Assembly: GCA_009881125.1 (NCBI GenBank)
Contig: WXFH01000047.1
Location: forward strand, 1-50,327
Reading direction: 5' to 3'
From: Acidaminobacter sp.
GTDB taxonomy: Bacteria > Bacillota_A > Clostridia > Peptostreptococcales > Acidaminobacteraceae
Length of the DNA: 50,327 bases
Shown here: positions 32,484 to 39,790 of the stretch, piece by piece
How the letters are laid out: every line of letters begins with the position of its first letter
Position numbering within the stretch: position 1 is the first letter of the stretch
Program-made: the position numbers and the translations under genes
Notes under the pieces: generated by a model
What the model was told of the DNA's origin: nothing
Databases searched by the model: none
The model's input: the letters and a program-made list of their open reading frames with translations, nothing else

Positions 32484-33661
32484 GGCTGGCTTCCTATTTT
32501 GCCATGAGATTTATCAAAAGATCCAAGATGCAGTCCGCTTTGATTGTGGCCGGATTGACTATGGGCGTCGCGGTGCTGGTGATCACGACCTGGCTCGTCG
32601 AAGGGATGCGCGCTGCCATGGACGAGACCTATGCAGGGAACATTCCGCACCTTGTGGTGAGACAGTTGGGAGAAACGACGCAAGGCCTGGAGGATAGGGT
32701 GGGGCTTGAGGAGACCATCGGCAAAGCTCTGCCTGGGCTTGTGGCCATGACCCCGACGCTGGATCAGCAAGTGGTGCTGAGGCTGCCGCCGTCCGATCCG
32801 GCAGCTGCGGGGGACACGCCTCTGACGATGCGGGGGCTGAAGCTGGCTCGCGCTGGGGATCTGTACCCGCTGGGAAGCGCCATGATCAGCGGTCGAACCT
32901 TTAAAGAGGGCCGTGAAATTGTCGTGGGGACTTTGCTCGCCGAACGCCTGTCTCTGGAGGTTGGCGATGGGGTGGTGCTGGAGGACGATCATGGGAAAAC
33001 GGCAACTTTTAATGTCGTTGGTATTTTTGACCTGAAGCTCGAAGAGGAAAATGCGTCAATGGCTTATGTGGATTTATCCGCGCTGCAGTTGGCGTTTGGA
33101 CTGGAAGAGGCCGCGGCGCAAATTGAGCTGCAGCTGGAAGACGCTTTCAAGGCAGGCGAAGCGTCACTTCAGCTGGCCTCTGTGCTTGACTGGCCGTCCC
33201 TCGAAATCAGAAGCTGGGAGACGACCCATGAGCAGCTGTTTGAAGCCGCAGCCCTGCAGCGCAGTGCCATAAGGCTTTTGATGATCGCGGTGACGCTGAT
33301 CATTTTCGTGGGGACGGTGCTGATTCTGTCCTTGTCCGTGTATCAGCGTGCTGTTCAGCTGGCGGTGTTTAAGTCCCTGGGACTTCGCAGCGGTCAGGGG
33401 GGAATGGTGTTTGCGCTCTATGCTTTTTACCTGTCGCTGTTTGGGGTCTTTGGAGGGATTGCAGCAGGGTCGGGGCTTATTCGACTTTATAAGACTCAGT
33501 CTGTTTTGGGGATCAGCGCCTATCAGCAGGCACCTGAGCTGAATCTGGTCAGTCTGGTCCTGTCCCTGGCGGTGTTGCCGCTGGCTTCGGCTGTGGCAGC
33601 GAGGGGCGTGGCCCAGTGGGTGATCAGCAAAGATCCTGCGGAGGTGATTCGGCATGGGTAA
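32480..33661 (+). CDS. FtsX/MacB-type ABC transporter permease
   Basis: 393 residues with the LolC/MacB plan: segment 1 at about 20-42 (SALIVAGLTMGVAVLVITTWL), a 220-residue extracytoplasmic MacB-PCD-like domain, then three segments near 270-295, 318-345 and 355-380 (LLMIAVTLIIFVGTVLILSLSVYQRAVQLAVFKSLGLRSGQ is the FtsX hallmark). Such proteins do not make a classical channel but transmit ATPase motion across the membrane (lipoprotein or peptide export, or signalling). Overlaps the B12 protein gene and, by 8 bp, the ATPase gene. A 12-mer motif copy encodes TIGKA in the outer domain. Confidence 0.9.
   Translation: MRLASYFAMRFIKRSKMQSALIVAGLTMGVAVLVITTWLVEGMRAAMDETYAGNIPHLVVRQLGETTQGLEDRVGLEETIGKALPGLVAMTPTLDQQVVLRLPPSDPAAAGDTPLTMRGLKLARAGDLYPLGSAMISGRTFKEGREIVVGTLLAERLSLEVGDGVVLEDDHGKTATFNVVGIFDLKLEEENASMAYVDLSALQLAFGLEEAAAQIELQLEDAFKAGEASLQLASVLDWPSLEIRSWETTHEQLFEAAALQRSAIRLLMIAVTLIIFVGTVLILSLSVYQRAVQLAVFKSLGLRSGQGGMVFALYAFYLSLFGVFGGIAAGSGLIRLYKTQSVLGISAYQQAPELNLVSLVLSLAVLPLASAVAARGVAQWVISKDPAEVIRHG
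32714..32725 (+). repeat. copy of the 12-mer ACCATCGGCAAA
   Basis: Exact + strand match, preceded by G, in the extracytoplasmic-domain coding part of the FtsX-like permease gene. Confidence 0.9.
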
Positions 33662-34358
33662 TATTCAGCCATCGGCATTATCACTTTCCGGGGTTGTCAA
33701 ATCCTTTGGCAAAAATAATGAGAAACGTGCGCTTTCAGGCATAGACCTGGCTTTTGCCGATGGTGAGATCACTTCAATCACCGGCCCAAGCGGCGCTGGC
33801 AAGAGTACGCTGCTTCAGATCGCCGGTTTGATGCTGACACCGGATCAAGGGGAGGTCATGGTGCGGGAGCGGCGTGTTTCCGAGATGACAGGGGCGACAC
33901 GCGGACGCTATTTAAGACAGGAACTGGGCTTCGTTTTTCAGCGCCCTGCCTTGATTCCAGAATTTACCGTGCTGGAGAATGTGTTGCTTACAGACCGTAT
34001 ATTGAACGGAAAAGTGGAAGCGTCAAATTTGCCTTATGCCAAGAAGCTGATCCTGGAAGCCGGTTTGTCCGGCTGTGAAGCGGAATTTCCATGGGCGCTG
34101 TCCGAGACCCAGCAGAAGACGGTGACGCTGGTGAGGGCACTGGTCAATATGCCGTCGATCCTTTTGATCGATGAGCCTGTGGCAGGGATGGATGAGCGTT
34201 CGGCTGAGGTCATGATCCGGCTGATTTGGCAGATCCATGAGAAATTCAGGACGACCTGCATTATGGTCAACAACGAGCGGGTCCTGGCAGAGAGGTCCGA
34301 CCGGGTGATCGAGCTGAGGGAAGGACGCGTATTTGCGGATTTTAGAAGAGGATTGTAA
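33654..34358 (+). CDS. LolD/MacB-type ABC ATPase with degenerate motifs
   Basis: 234 residues. Walker A GPSGAGKS (44-51), Q-loop Gln96 and Walker B LLIDEP (170-175) are intact. The signature is LSETQ (149-153) instead of LSGGQ, the D-loop is GMDERS, and the switch histidine is replaced by Asn207 in MVNNE. Known MacB/LolD ATPases need the signature glycines and switch His for hydrolysis, so this subunit may bind ATP but hydrolyse it slowly, or work as a sensor or switch. Third gene of the B12-protein operon, followed by a terminator. A 12-mer motif copy encodes FADGE. Confidence 0.9.
   Translation: MGNIQPSALSLSGVVKSFGKNNEKRALSGIDLAFADGEITSITGPSGAGKSTLLQIAGLMLTPDQGEVMVRERRVSEMTGATRGRYLRQELGFVFQRPALIPEFTVLENVLLTDRILNGKVEASNLPYAKKLILEAGLSGCEAEFPWALSETQQKTVTLVRALVNMPSILLIDEPVAGMDERSAEVMIRLIWQIHEKFRTTCIMVNNERVLAERSDRVIELREGRVFADFRRGL
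33753..33764 (-). repeat. copy of the 12-mer ACCATCGGCAAA
   Basis: Exact - strand match in the 5' part of the ABC ATPase gene, about 1 kb from the copy in the permease gene. Confidence 0.9.
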
Positions 34359-34372
34359 GGTTCGGAAGATGA

Positions 34373-34436
34373 GGGAAGACGGGGGAAACAGAAGTTGGAT
34401 GAAAGGGTCCTGATTCTGTTTCACCGTCTTCCCTTT
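34373..34436 (+). terminator. terminator of the B12-ABC operon
   Basis: Stem GGGAAGACGG/CCGTCTTCCC continued by GAAACAGA/TCTGTTTC, ending in TTT. Confidence 0.75.
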
Positions 34437-34508
34437 AATGCGCGAACGAGGTATAATAATTAAACATGCAATTTTTGTAATGAGTTTCGAATGCATTGGG
34501 AGGTTGAC

Positions 34509-35114
34509 ATGAAACCGACACTTTATCTGGATTTTGACTCGACCATTGTCAATTCCGAACGCGCTTTTTGCGCGGTATATAATCAGCATTATCAGCACTT
34601 TGAAGATTTTGTGCCTGCTCACGAAGAGCATGCGGGGGACTGGGTGTTCCGGCATGCGTGCCCGCTGATTCATCAGCGCAGCGCGGATCCAGTTGCCGAA
34701 GTGCGGCGGATTTTTGGTCTGGAGGACTTTTTCAGCCATCTTGAGTTTTACGAGGGTGCCTTTCAAACCATACAGGCACTGAAGTCCGAGTACGAAATAG
34801 TCATTTGTACCTCTGCCTCCCCTGAGAACGGTTCGAAAAAGGTGATGTGGATTGAGCAGCACATGCCCTTTGTGGATGAGATCATCATTTTAGTCAACAA
34901 ATCCAATAATGGGGTTGGCAAAGGCCGTGTTCACATGCTGGAGCCTGGGGCGGTATTCGTGGATGACCATCCGGCCAATCTGCGGTCCACGGAGGCCCAA
35001 CGAAAAATTTTGTTTAATTACAATGGCAGGATTACGGATTACAACCGGGGCTGGGACGGCGAGGCGGTCAGCAGCTGGACGGAATTGTATGAGCGGCTGA
35101 TGATGAAGGGGTAG
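34509..35114 (+). CDS. HAD-family 5'(3')-nucleotidase-like phosphatase
   Basis: 201 residues of the HAD superfamily. Motif I is YLDFDSTIVNSERAF (nucleophile and acid Asp), motif II ICTSASPENGSKK with the Ser and Lys, motif IV VFVDDHPANLRST. The cap and spacing fit the deoxyribonucleotidase-like (NT5C) group; substrate is inferred only. GGGAGG lies 5 bp before ATG 34509, which is preferred over ATG 34491. TATAAT at 34452-34457 may be its -10 box. Confidence 0.8.
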   Translation: MKPTLYLDFDSTIVNSERAFCAVYNQHYQHFEDFVPAHEEHAGDWVFRHACPLIHQRSADPVAEVRRIFGLEDFFSHLEFYEGAFQTIQALKSEYEIVICTSASPENGSKKVMWIEQHMPFVDEIIILVNKSNNGVGKGRVHMLEPGAVFVDDHPANLRSTEAQRKILFNYNGRITDYNRGWDGEAVSSWTELYERLMMKG

Positions 35115-35127
35115 GGGCATAGGCGTG

Positions 35128-35163
35128 AAAAAACGCGCTCTCGCCGTGGTTTGGGAGAGCGCG
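35128..35163 (-). terminator. terminator of the pterin dehydratase gene
   Basis: 9 bp stem CGCGCTCTC/GAGAGCGCG (35134-35163) followed on the - strand by TTTTTTCA. Confidence 0.75.
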
Positions 35164-35230
35164 CTGGTAGGGCGCTTTGGGCTTTGGATTGTGACGCTGC
35201 ATAGTGACAGTTTGGAAGTGGCCGGCAGCC

Positions 35231-35557
35231 TTACAAAAGGTCGATTTTTGCTGCCAGAATGAAGTCGTTGTAGGACAGACCTTTGATCTTATGGGTCATC
35301 AACCGGACGACGACGCGTCCCCAACTCAGTTCAAGGTCGGGATGATGGCCTTCCTCTTCGGCTAATAAACCAATTCTGTTGACGAATTCCAGAGCGCTGA
35401 CGAAATCCTTGAATTTAAAGCGGCGTTCCAGCTGCTTGTCTTCCAGTACTGTCCAGTCACTGTGAAGCTGTGGCTTCAGGCGCTGGATCTCATCCGCCTC
35501 AAGGGGCGGGGTGTCGATAGTGCAGGGAATACATTGCTTTGCCAGTAAGACTTCCAT
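35231..35557 (-). CDS. phhB: 4a-hydroxytetrahydrobiopterin dehydratase
   Basis: 108 residues. The pterin-4a-carbinolamine dehydratase signature is complete: EEGHHPDLELSWGRVVVRLMTHKIKGLSYNDF with the two adjacent catalytic His residues and the later THxxxGLSxxD. It dehydrates the 4a-hydroxypterin made by aromatic amino acid hydroxylases. No hydroxylase gene is in the window, so in an anaerobe it may serve molybdopterin or another pterin. GGAGGG precedes ATG 35557. Confidence 0.94.
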   Translation of the reverse strand: MEVLLAKQCIPCTIDTPPLEADEIQRLKPQLHSDWTVLEDKQLERRFKFKDFVSALEFVNRIGLLAEEEGHHPDLELSWGRVVVRLMTHKIKGLSYNDFILAAKIDLL

Positions 35558-35746
35558 GAGGAACCCTCCTCGAATGATTCATAGGTGATAGGTTTGTTTG
35601 ACGTTCTATTTATACACCTTTGGACCAGAAATTAAACAGGGAGCGCCCTGCGGCCGGGTGAGGGACTTTGGAAGCTGGCAGGAAAAAGATTGGCGAATGA
35701 AGAAGGCTTGGATGAGAAGCTGATAAATTGTGTCCAAATTGTGTGA

Positions 35747-35807
35747 AGCTCTGGCACCATTTCAAGTTTGGTGACAGGCACCGGTTTTGTTTTTGTCCGC
35801 GTCACCC
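35747..35807. repeat. degenerate GGTGACAGGCACC element
   Basis: AGCTCTGGCACCA then TTTGGTGACAGGCACCGG and TTTTGTCCGCGTCACCC. The first block matches the 5' edge of the array at 13978-13990; the last resembles the reverse complement of the 11103-11140 repeat. It thus joins both repeat types in one place. Confidence 0.6.
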
Positions 35808-35837
35808 AATTAAAATTTTAACAAGAGGAGAATTTTC

Positions 35838-36236
35838 ATGAGTCGAAATCCTATTCTCAATGCTGCTCTGAACGCGGCACTCAGTAAAGTTGGCGCAGGG
35901 GACCGGATCGCGGTCATAGCAGCGCGTTTTCCGGCGCCGGAGGGTGTAGAGGTGATTGACCTTGCCCTTTGTGACGGAGTCCCGTCCTTTAAGACCACTT
36001 TTGAGCTGTTGATGTCTCAGCTGGACATTGACCAGATCACCAGGACTGAAGAGCTGGAAAAGGCAGATTCAGAAGCGAAGAGTTATATTGAGAGTCTGGC
36101 GGAAGCCAAGGGGGCAAAAATGGAAGCGCTGACCTACCGTCAGTTCAAAATCCTCGCCAAGAGCGCGCGCTTCGCAGTAAGGATTGGTGAAGCTGAGGTT
36201 CAGGCCAGTGTCGTTCTGAGAGAAAGAGAAGTCTAA
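35838..36236 (+). CDS. RbsD/FucU-family protein lacking catalytic residues
   Basis: 132 residues, the same length and layout as D-ribose pyranase: PILNAALNAALSKVGAGDRIAVIAARFPAPEGVEVIDLALCDGVPSFKTTFELL. RbsD proteins have LGHTD with catalytic His20, DAGLP, and a C-terminal YANI. Here these read VGAGD (Ala20), AARFP and VQAS, so the sugar-binding and catalytic side chains are gone. It is likely a fold relative with another role. No ribose transport genes nearby. Start ATG 35838 with AGAGGAG. Confidence 0.75.
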   Translation: MSRNPILNAALNAALSKVGAGDRIAVIAARFPAPEGVEVIDLALCDGVPSFKTTFELLMSQLDIDQITRTEELEKADSEAKSYIESLAEAKGAKMEALTYRQFKILAKSARFAVRIGEAEVQASVVLREREV

Positions 36237-36277
36237 CAGCAAAAGTTTGCTTAACGTAAACCTAAAAATTAAATAGG

Positions 36278-36306
36278 TTGACAATTGATGACCAGGGTTT
36301 TATACT
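36278..36306 (+). promoter_or_regulatory. promoter of bioY
   Basis: TTGACA (36278-36283), 17 bp, TATACT (36301-36306). Confidence 0.75.
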
Positions 36307-36309
36307 CGA

Positions 36310-36343
36310 ATTGTCAACTAATTTAACTTTGGAGGTTTACAAT
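36310..36343. promoter_or_regulatory. BirA-type biotin operator
   Basis: ATTGTCAAC and GTTTACAAT form an inverted repeat separated by 16 bp, placed between the -10 box and the bioY start, covering the ribosome site. This matches the two-arm BirA repressor site. A second, looser pair (GTAAACC at 36256-36262 and GGTTGAC at 36276-36282) overlaps the -35. Confidence 0.7.
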
Positions 36344-36344
36344 C

Positions 36345-36905
36345 ATGACGACTACAAATGCTGCCAAAAGTACAAACTTATCCCTTCGGGATATGATGCT
36401 GGTGTCCATGTTTACGGCGATTCTCGCTGTTCTGGCTTACGTTGCTGTCCCGCTGCCCTTTTCACCGGTACCGGTTACAGGTCAGACTTTTGGAATCATG
36501 CTCATTGGGCTCCTGCTTGGGAAAAAGCGCGGCGTTATGGCCGTCACATTGATGCTGCTTCTGGGTGCGGCAGGCGTACCCGTTTTTTCAGGGGGACGTG
36601 CCGGCTTGTCGATTTTAGTAGGTCCTACAGGCGGCTATCTTTTTAGCTGGATCTTGTCAGTTGTTGTTATTGATGCGTTGAAATCCAAAATTCAAGGGTT
36701 TAAAGGCGCAGTGATCGCATCGCTTGTCGGTGGGGTTATAGTCGTTTACGCCATAGGCGTACCTTGGCTGGCAATTTCTACGGGCATGTCCCTGGGGGCG
36801 GCTTTTATTGCAGGCGCTTTGCCGTTTCTGGCAGGGGATTTTTTTAAAGTTGCCATTGCGGCCATAACAGCAGCCCGCATGCCAAAAAATTTATTACGAC
36901 AGTAA
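36345..36905 (+). CDS. bioY: biotin transporter, substrate-specific subunit
   Basis: 186-residue membrane protein with six hydrophobic segments. BioY hallmarks: LAYVAVPLPFSPVPVTGQTFGIML, GKKRGVMAVTLMLLLGAAGVPVFSGGRAG and LVGPTGGYLFSWI. It binds biotin and works alone or with energy-coupling factors (BioMN or shared EcfAT), none of which is adjacent. The BirA operator in front indicates repression by biotin. Confidence 0.95.
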   Translation: MTTTNAAKSTNLSLRDMMLVSMFTAILAVLAYVAVPLPFSPVPVTGQTFGIMLIGLLLGKKRGVMAVTLMLLLGAAGVPVFSGGRAGLSILVGPTGGYLFSWILSVVVIDALKSKIQGFKGAVIASLVGGVIVVYAIGVPWLAISTGMSLGAAFIAGALPFLAGDFFKVAIAAITAARMPKNLLRQ

Positions 36906-37025
36906 GGCGTCGTTTTTATGCTTCACAGCCTGTCTTTGAGAGAGGCCCGTTTGTGAGGCAAAGAGCCGGTCAGTTCTGCTCATGGCGCCTTAAATGCTGC
37001 TTAGACAATTCATATGAGGTGAATC

Positions 37026-37370
37026 ATGGGTAAAATTATTCTGGTAACATTGACTGCGGCGCTTGGCATTTGGATGATTTATATCGCGCTCCAGATCAAA
37101 CAGGGGGGAAAACCCCAGTACGGCAGCATTGGCCAGCGGATCAGATATGAAGATGCAGCCAGTCAGACACTATTTTTGGAAAAGACGAGACGTTATCACC
37201 TGATTATAGGCCTTGGATTTGTTGGGGTAGCCCTTACTGCCTGGCTGATTTCAAAGCCGGCGGTAGTTCTGTTTCTCTATTTGATTTATGCGGCGGTGAT
37301 CAACTTCGCCAGAGCCCACATTGAGAATCAGCTGCTGGAAACAGATATTGACACGGAGGCGCGTTCATGA
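37026..37370 (+). CDS. small membrane protein of unknown function
   Basis: 114 residues with hydrophobic segments at about 4-22, 58-76 and 80-96 and a charged loop (GGKPQYGSIGQRIRYEDAASQ). I do not recognise a family. It begins an operon with the EamA transporter (4 bp overlap) and idi. Ribosome site GAGGTG. Confidence 0.7.
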   Translation: MGKIILVTLTAALGIWMIYIALQIKQGGKPQYGSIGQRIRYEDAASQTLFLEKTRRYHLIIGLGFVGVALTAWLISKPAVVLFLYLIYAAVINFARAHIENQLLETDIDTEARS

Positions 37371-38281
37371 ACAAAAATCAGGTTAAAGCTGATTTGGCGC
37401 TGCTCATTGTGACAATAGCCTGGGGCGTTTCTTTCCTGCTGACGAAAAATGCGTTGGTCGGCCTCGAGACCTTTAATTTTCTAGCTGTTCGCTTTGGTAT
37501 AGCGACGCTCATTTCAGTCGTTATTTTTTTGAAGGACATGATCCGGATGAGCCGAAAAACTTTGTTGCTTGGCATAGGTGTCGGTTCGGTGATGTTCGCG
37601 GCTTATGCCCTTCAGACTGTGGGCATCACTCTGACGACGATTTCAAAATCTGCCTTTATAACAGGCACCAGTGTGCTGATGGTTCCGCTTTTTATGGCGC
37701 TTTTTCTGAAGCGCATACCGGACAGGTCCTCGCTGGTTGGTGCTTTCATGGCGTTTGTAGGTCTTGGCTTGATGACGCTGACTGGAGGGAGCTCAGATGC
37801 GGGCGCTGCCGGCAGCCTGAACCTGGGCGATTTGCTGACGCTGATTGCCGCAGTGGGCTTTGCGCTCTATATCCTTGCAGTGGGCAAATATACCACGCAG
37901 GTAGACTCGATCCCCTTTGCCATTGTACAGCTCGGCACAGTTGCCGTTTTCAGCGGCATAACCTCCTTGCTGTTTGAAACGCCAGTTGTACCGACAGGCA
38001 GCGAGACCTGGTTTGCCATTTTGTTTTTAGCCATAGTTTGTACGTCCTTAGCGTTTATTGTTCAGAATGTAGCTCAGAAATACACCACTTCAACCCACAC
38101 GGCACTCATCTTTTCCGGAGAACCTGTTTTCGCGGCCATGTTCGCCTATGTGATGATCGGTGAAGTCCTGGGGAGAAACGGCGTCATAGGCGGCGGGCTC
38201 ATTTTGGCCGGGATGCTGGTGGCTGAACTCAACCTCGTCGATAAACTCAAAAAACGGCAAGGCACTTCGGAGGCAGCGTAA
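37367..38281 (+). CDS. EamA/DMT-family transporter
   Basis: 304 residues, about ten membrane segments, two EamA repeats: IVTIAWGVSFLLTKNALVGLETFNFLAVRFGIATL and TLIAAVGFALYILAVGKYTTQ...ALIFSGEPVFAAMFAYVMIGE. Substrate unknown. Overlaps both neighbours, so translation is coupled. Confidence 0.92.
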   Translation: MNKNQVKADLALLIVTIAWGVSFLLTKNALVGLETFNFLAVRFGIATLISVVIFLKDMIRMSRKTLLLGIGVGSVMFAAYALQTVGITLTTISKSAFITGTSVLMVPLFMALFLKRIPDRSSLVGAFMAFVGLGLMTLTGGSSDAGAAGSLNLGDLLTLIAAVGFALYILAVGKYTTQVDSIPFAIVQLGTVAVFSGITSLLFETPVVPTGSETWFAILFLAIVCTSLAFIVQNVAQKYTTSTHTALIFSGEPVFAAMFAYVMIGEVLGRNGVIGGGLILAGMLVAELNLVDKLKKRQGTSEAA

Positions 38282-38805
38282 TGTTGAATCCCAATATGCA
38301 AGAAAAAGTGGTACTGGTAAACGAGGAGAATGTTGTTCTCGGAACTATGGAAAAGCTTGAGGCTCATCAAAAAGGCCTGCTTCACAGGGCTTTCTCGGTA
38401 CTCCTGTACAATGACGCCGGGGAGATGCTGATTCAGAGGCGTGCCCTTGGGAAATATCACACACCCGGCCTTTGGACCAATGCCTGCTGCAGTCACCCGA
38501 GAGAAGGGGAGACTATAACCGCGGCGGCATCCCGTAGATTGAAGGAAGAGCTTGGAATAGAGATCCCGCCGGAAGCCCTTCAAGTTAAGGGGCATTTTGT
38601 TTATAAGGCAGCCTTTGACAATGGTCTTACAGAGCACGAATATGACACCATGGTGTCCGGTCATTTCAATGGTGTTGTTGAAGCCTTCAATCCGGAAGAA
38701 GTGGAGGCTGTCCGCTGGATCGACATGGAGACGCTGAAACTTGAGATCAAAGCACATCCGGAGAAATTTACGCCATGGTTTAAGGAAATAGTTAAACGCG
38801 TTTAA
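38281..38805 (+). CDS. idi: isopentenyl-diphosphate delta-isomerase, type 1
   Basis: 174-residue Nudix-fold enzyme converting isopentenyl to dimethylallyl diphosphate. LHRAFSVLLYND, QRRALGKYHTPGLWTNACCSHPREGE carries the catalytic Cys, RRLKEELGI the Nudix helix, and ENE-like EHEYDTMVSG the catalytic Glu. ATG overlaps the transporter stop (TAATG). A hairpin at 38825-38853 follows. Confidence 0.95.
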   Translation: MLNPNMQEKVVLVNEENVVLGTMEKLEAHQKGLLHRAFSVLLYNDAGEMLIQRRALGKYHTPGLWTNACCSHPREGETITAAASRRLKEELGIEIPPEALQVKGHFVYKAAFDNGLTEHEYDTMVSGHFNGVVEAFNPEEVEAVRWIDMETLKLEIKAHPEKFTPWFKEIVKRV

Positions 38806-38824
38806 TTAATTTGAATTTTAAGGA

Positions 38825-38853
38825 AAAGCAACCCGAGTAAATTGGGTTGCTTT
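38825..38853 (+). terminator. terminator after idi
   Basis: 10 bp stem AAAGCAACCC/GGGTTGCTTT, loop of 9, then TTTCTGTG overlapping the stem end. Confidence 0.6.
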
Positions 38854-38881
38854 CTGTGAATATTGACAAAAAAATTGGTAG

Positions 38882-38908
38882 GGAAGGCGGTGTCTGACAC
38901 CGCCTTCC
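38882..38908. repeat. 27 bp perfect palindrome
   Basis: GGAAGGCGGTGTC, central T, exact reverse complement (13-1-13). The centre GGTGTCTGACACC is the core of the dispersed palindrome family. Confidence 0.9.
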
Positions 38909-38957
38909 TTCCTCGACTTCACTGGAGGAAATTACTCCAACCCTTTGAAAATCAAGT

Positions 38958-38976
38958 CGGGACACTAAGTGTCCCG
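38958..38976. repeat. 19 bp perfect palindrome
   Basis: CGGGACACT-A-AGTGTCCCG (9-1-9), 50 bp after the previous palindrome and likewise built on GACAC/GTGTC arms. Confidence 0.85.
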
Positions 38977-39151
38977 GATTGCCAAAAAATAGTTACAATT
39001 TGCAGAATTATTAGAAAATTTGTGGTCTTTTTATAAAGTGAAGATATTATAAGATGTTGGGTAACATATGACTCGTTTTATGATAAAATAGTGGTGCAAT
39101 GTGCCTCGAAGGCTGTGTTTGACATAAGTTAAACGAACATTTGCAGAAAAG

Positions 39152-39163
39152 ACCATCGGCAAA
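39152..39163 (+). repeat. copy of the 12-mer ACCATCGGCAAA
   Basis: Exact + strand match, preceded by G and followed by five more A, in the leader region of the Stn-like operon. Confidence 0.9.
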
Positions 39164-39244
39164 AAAAAGCAAAAAAGATGCCGCAGGTTTAGAAAATTTC
39201 AACAAGGCTTTGATTGCTTAAACATCAAGAAACGGGGTGCCAAA

Positions 39245-39790
39245 ATGACATGCAGCTGCAAACAGGATCCCATGGGGATTCAGGATCAAGTTGAGGATCG
39301 AGCGCTCGTGGATCTCAGTCTGATTGATCCTATTATTGAAAAGTACGGCAAGGTCAAAGGCAGTACAATCACTATTCTTCAGGGTGTGCAGGAAACTTAC
39401 GGGTTTTTGCCGTCTGAAACGTTAACTTACATAGCCAAAAAAACGGGCATGAAAGAAGCTAAGCTCTACGGCGTCGCCACGTTTTACACACAGTTCAGAA
39501 TGAAGCCGGTCGGCAAGAATCTGATCATGCTTTGTCAGGGGACGGCGTGCCACGTTAACGGGGCGTCTGCCATTGAGAAGGCAATCGTGGAGGAGCTCGG
39601 CATCTGTGAGGGCGAAACGACAAGTGACGGTATTTTCACGTTTACGAATGTCGCCTGCCTGGGCTGCTGCAGCTTGGCGCCGGTCATGATGATCAACGGC
39701 GAAACTTACGCGAAGCTGACACCGGAGAAGACGGTCGGCGTACTGAGAGAACTCAGGGCAGAGGCCCAATCTGAAATGGAGGTCAGCTGA
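39245..39790 (+). CDS. stnA: NuoE/HydC-like [2Fe-2S] subunit of bifurcating complex
   Basis: 181 residues of the 24 kDa complex-I-like family with a thioredoxin-fold [2Fe-2S] domain. Ligands are CQGTAC (C-x4-C) and CLGCC (C-x3-C, with an extra Cys). The N-terminal helical part reads IIEKYGKVKGSTITILQGVQETYGFLPSETLTYIAKKTG, and LYGVATFYTQFRMKPVGKN precedes the cluster. A short Cys-rich start (MTCSCKQDP) is unusual. It forms the bifurcating core with the next gene product, which it overlaps by one base. Confidence 0.92.
   Translation: MTCSCKQDPMGIQDQVEDRALVDLSLIDPIIEKYGKVKGSTITILQGVQETYGFLPSETLTYIAKKTGMKEAKLYGVATFYTQFRMKPVGKNLIMLCQGTACHVNGASAIEKAIVEELGICEGETTSDGIFTFTNVACLGCCSLAPVMMINGETYAKLTPEKTVGVLRELRAEAQSEMEVS

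Larger units (their letters stand above)
38806..39244. other. intergenic region before the Stn-like operon
   Basis: 439 bp without a gene. Contains the idi terminator, two perfect palindromes (38882-38908 and 38958-38976), an AT-rich stretch with a weak promoter candidate (TTGGGT at 39057-39062, 16 bp, TATGAT at 39079-39084), and a 12-mer motif copy (39152-39163) 80 bp before the first gene. Confidence 0.6.
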
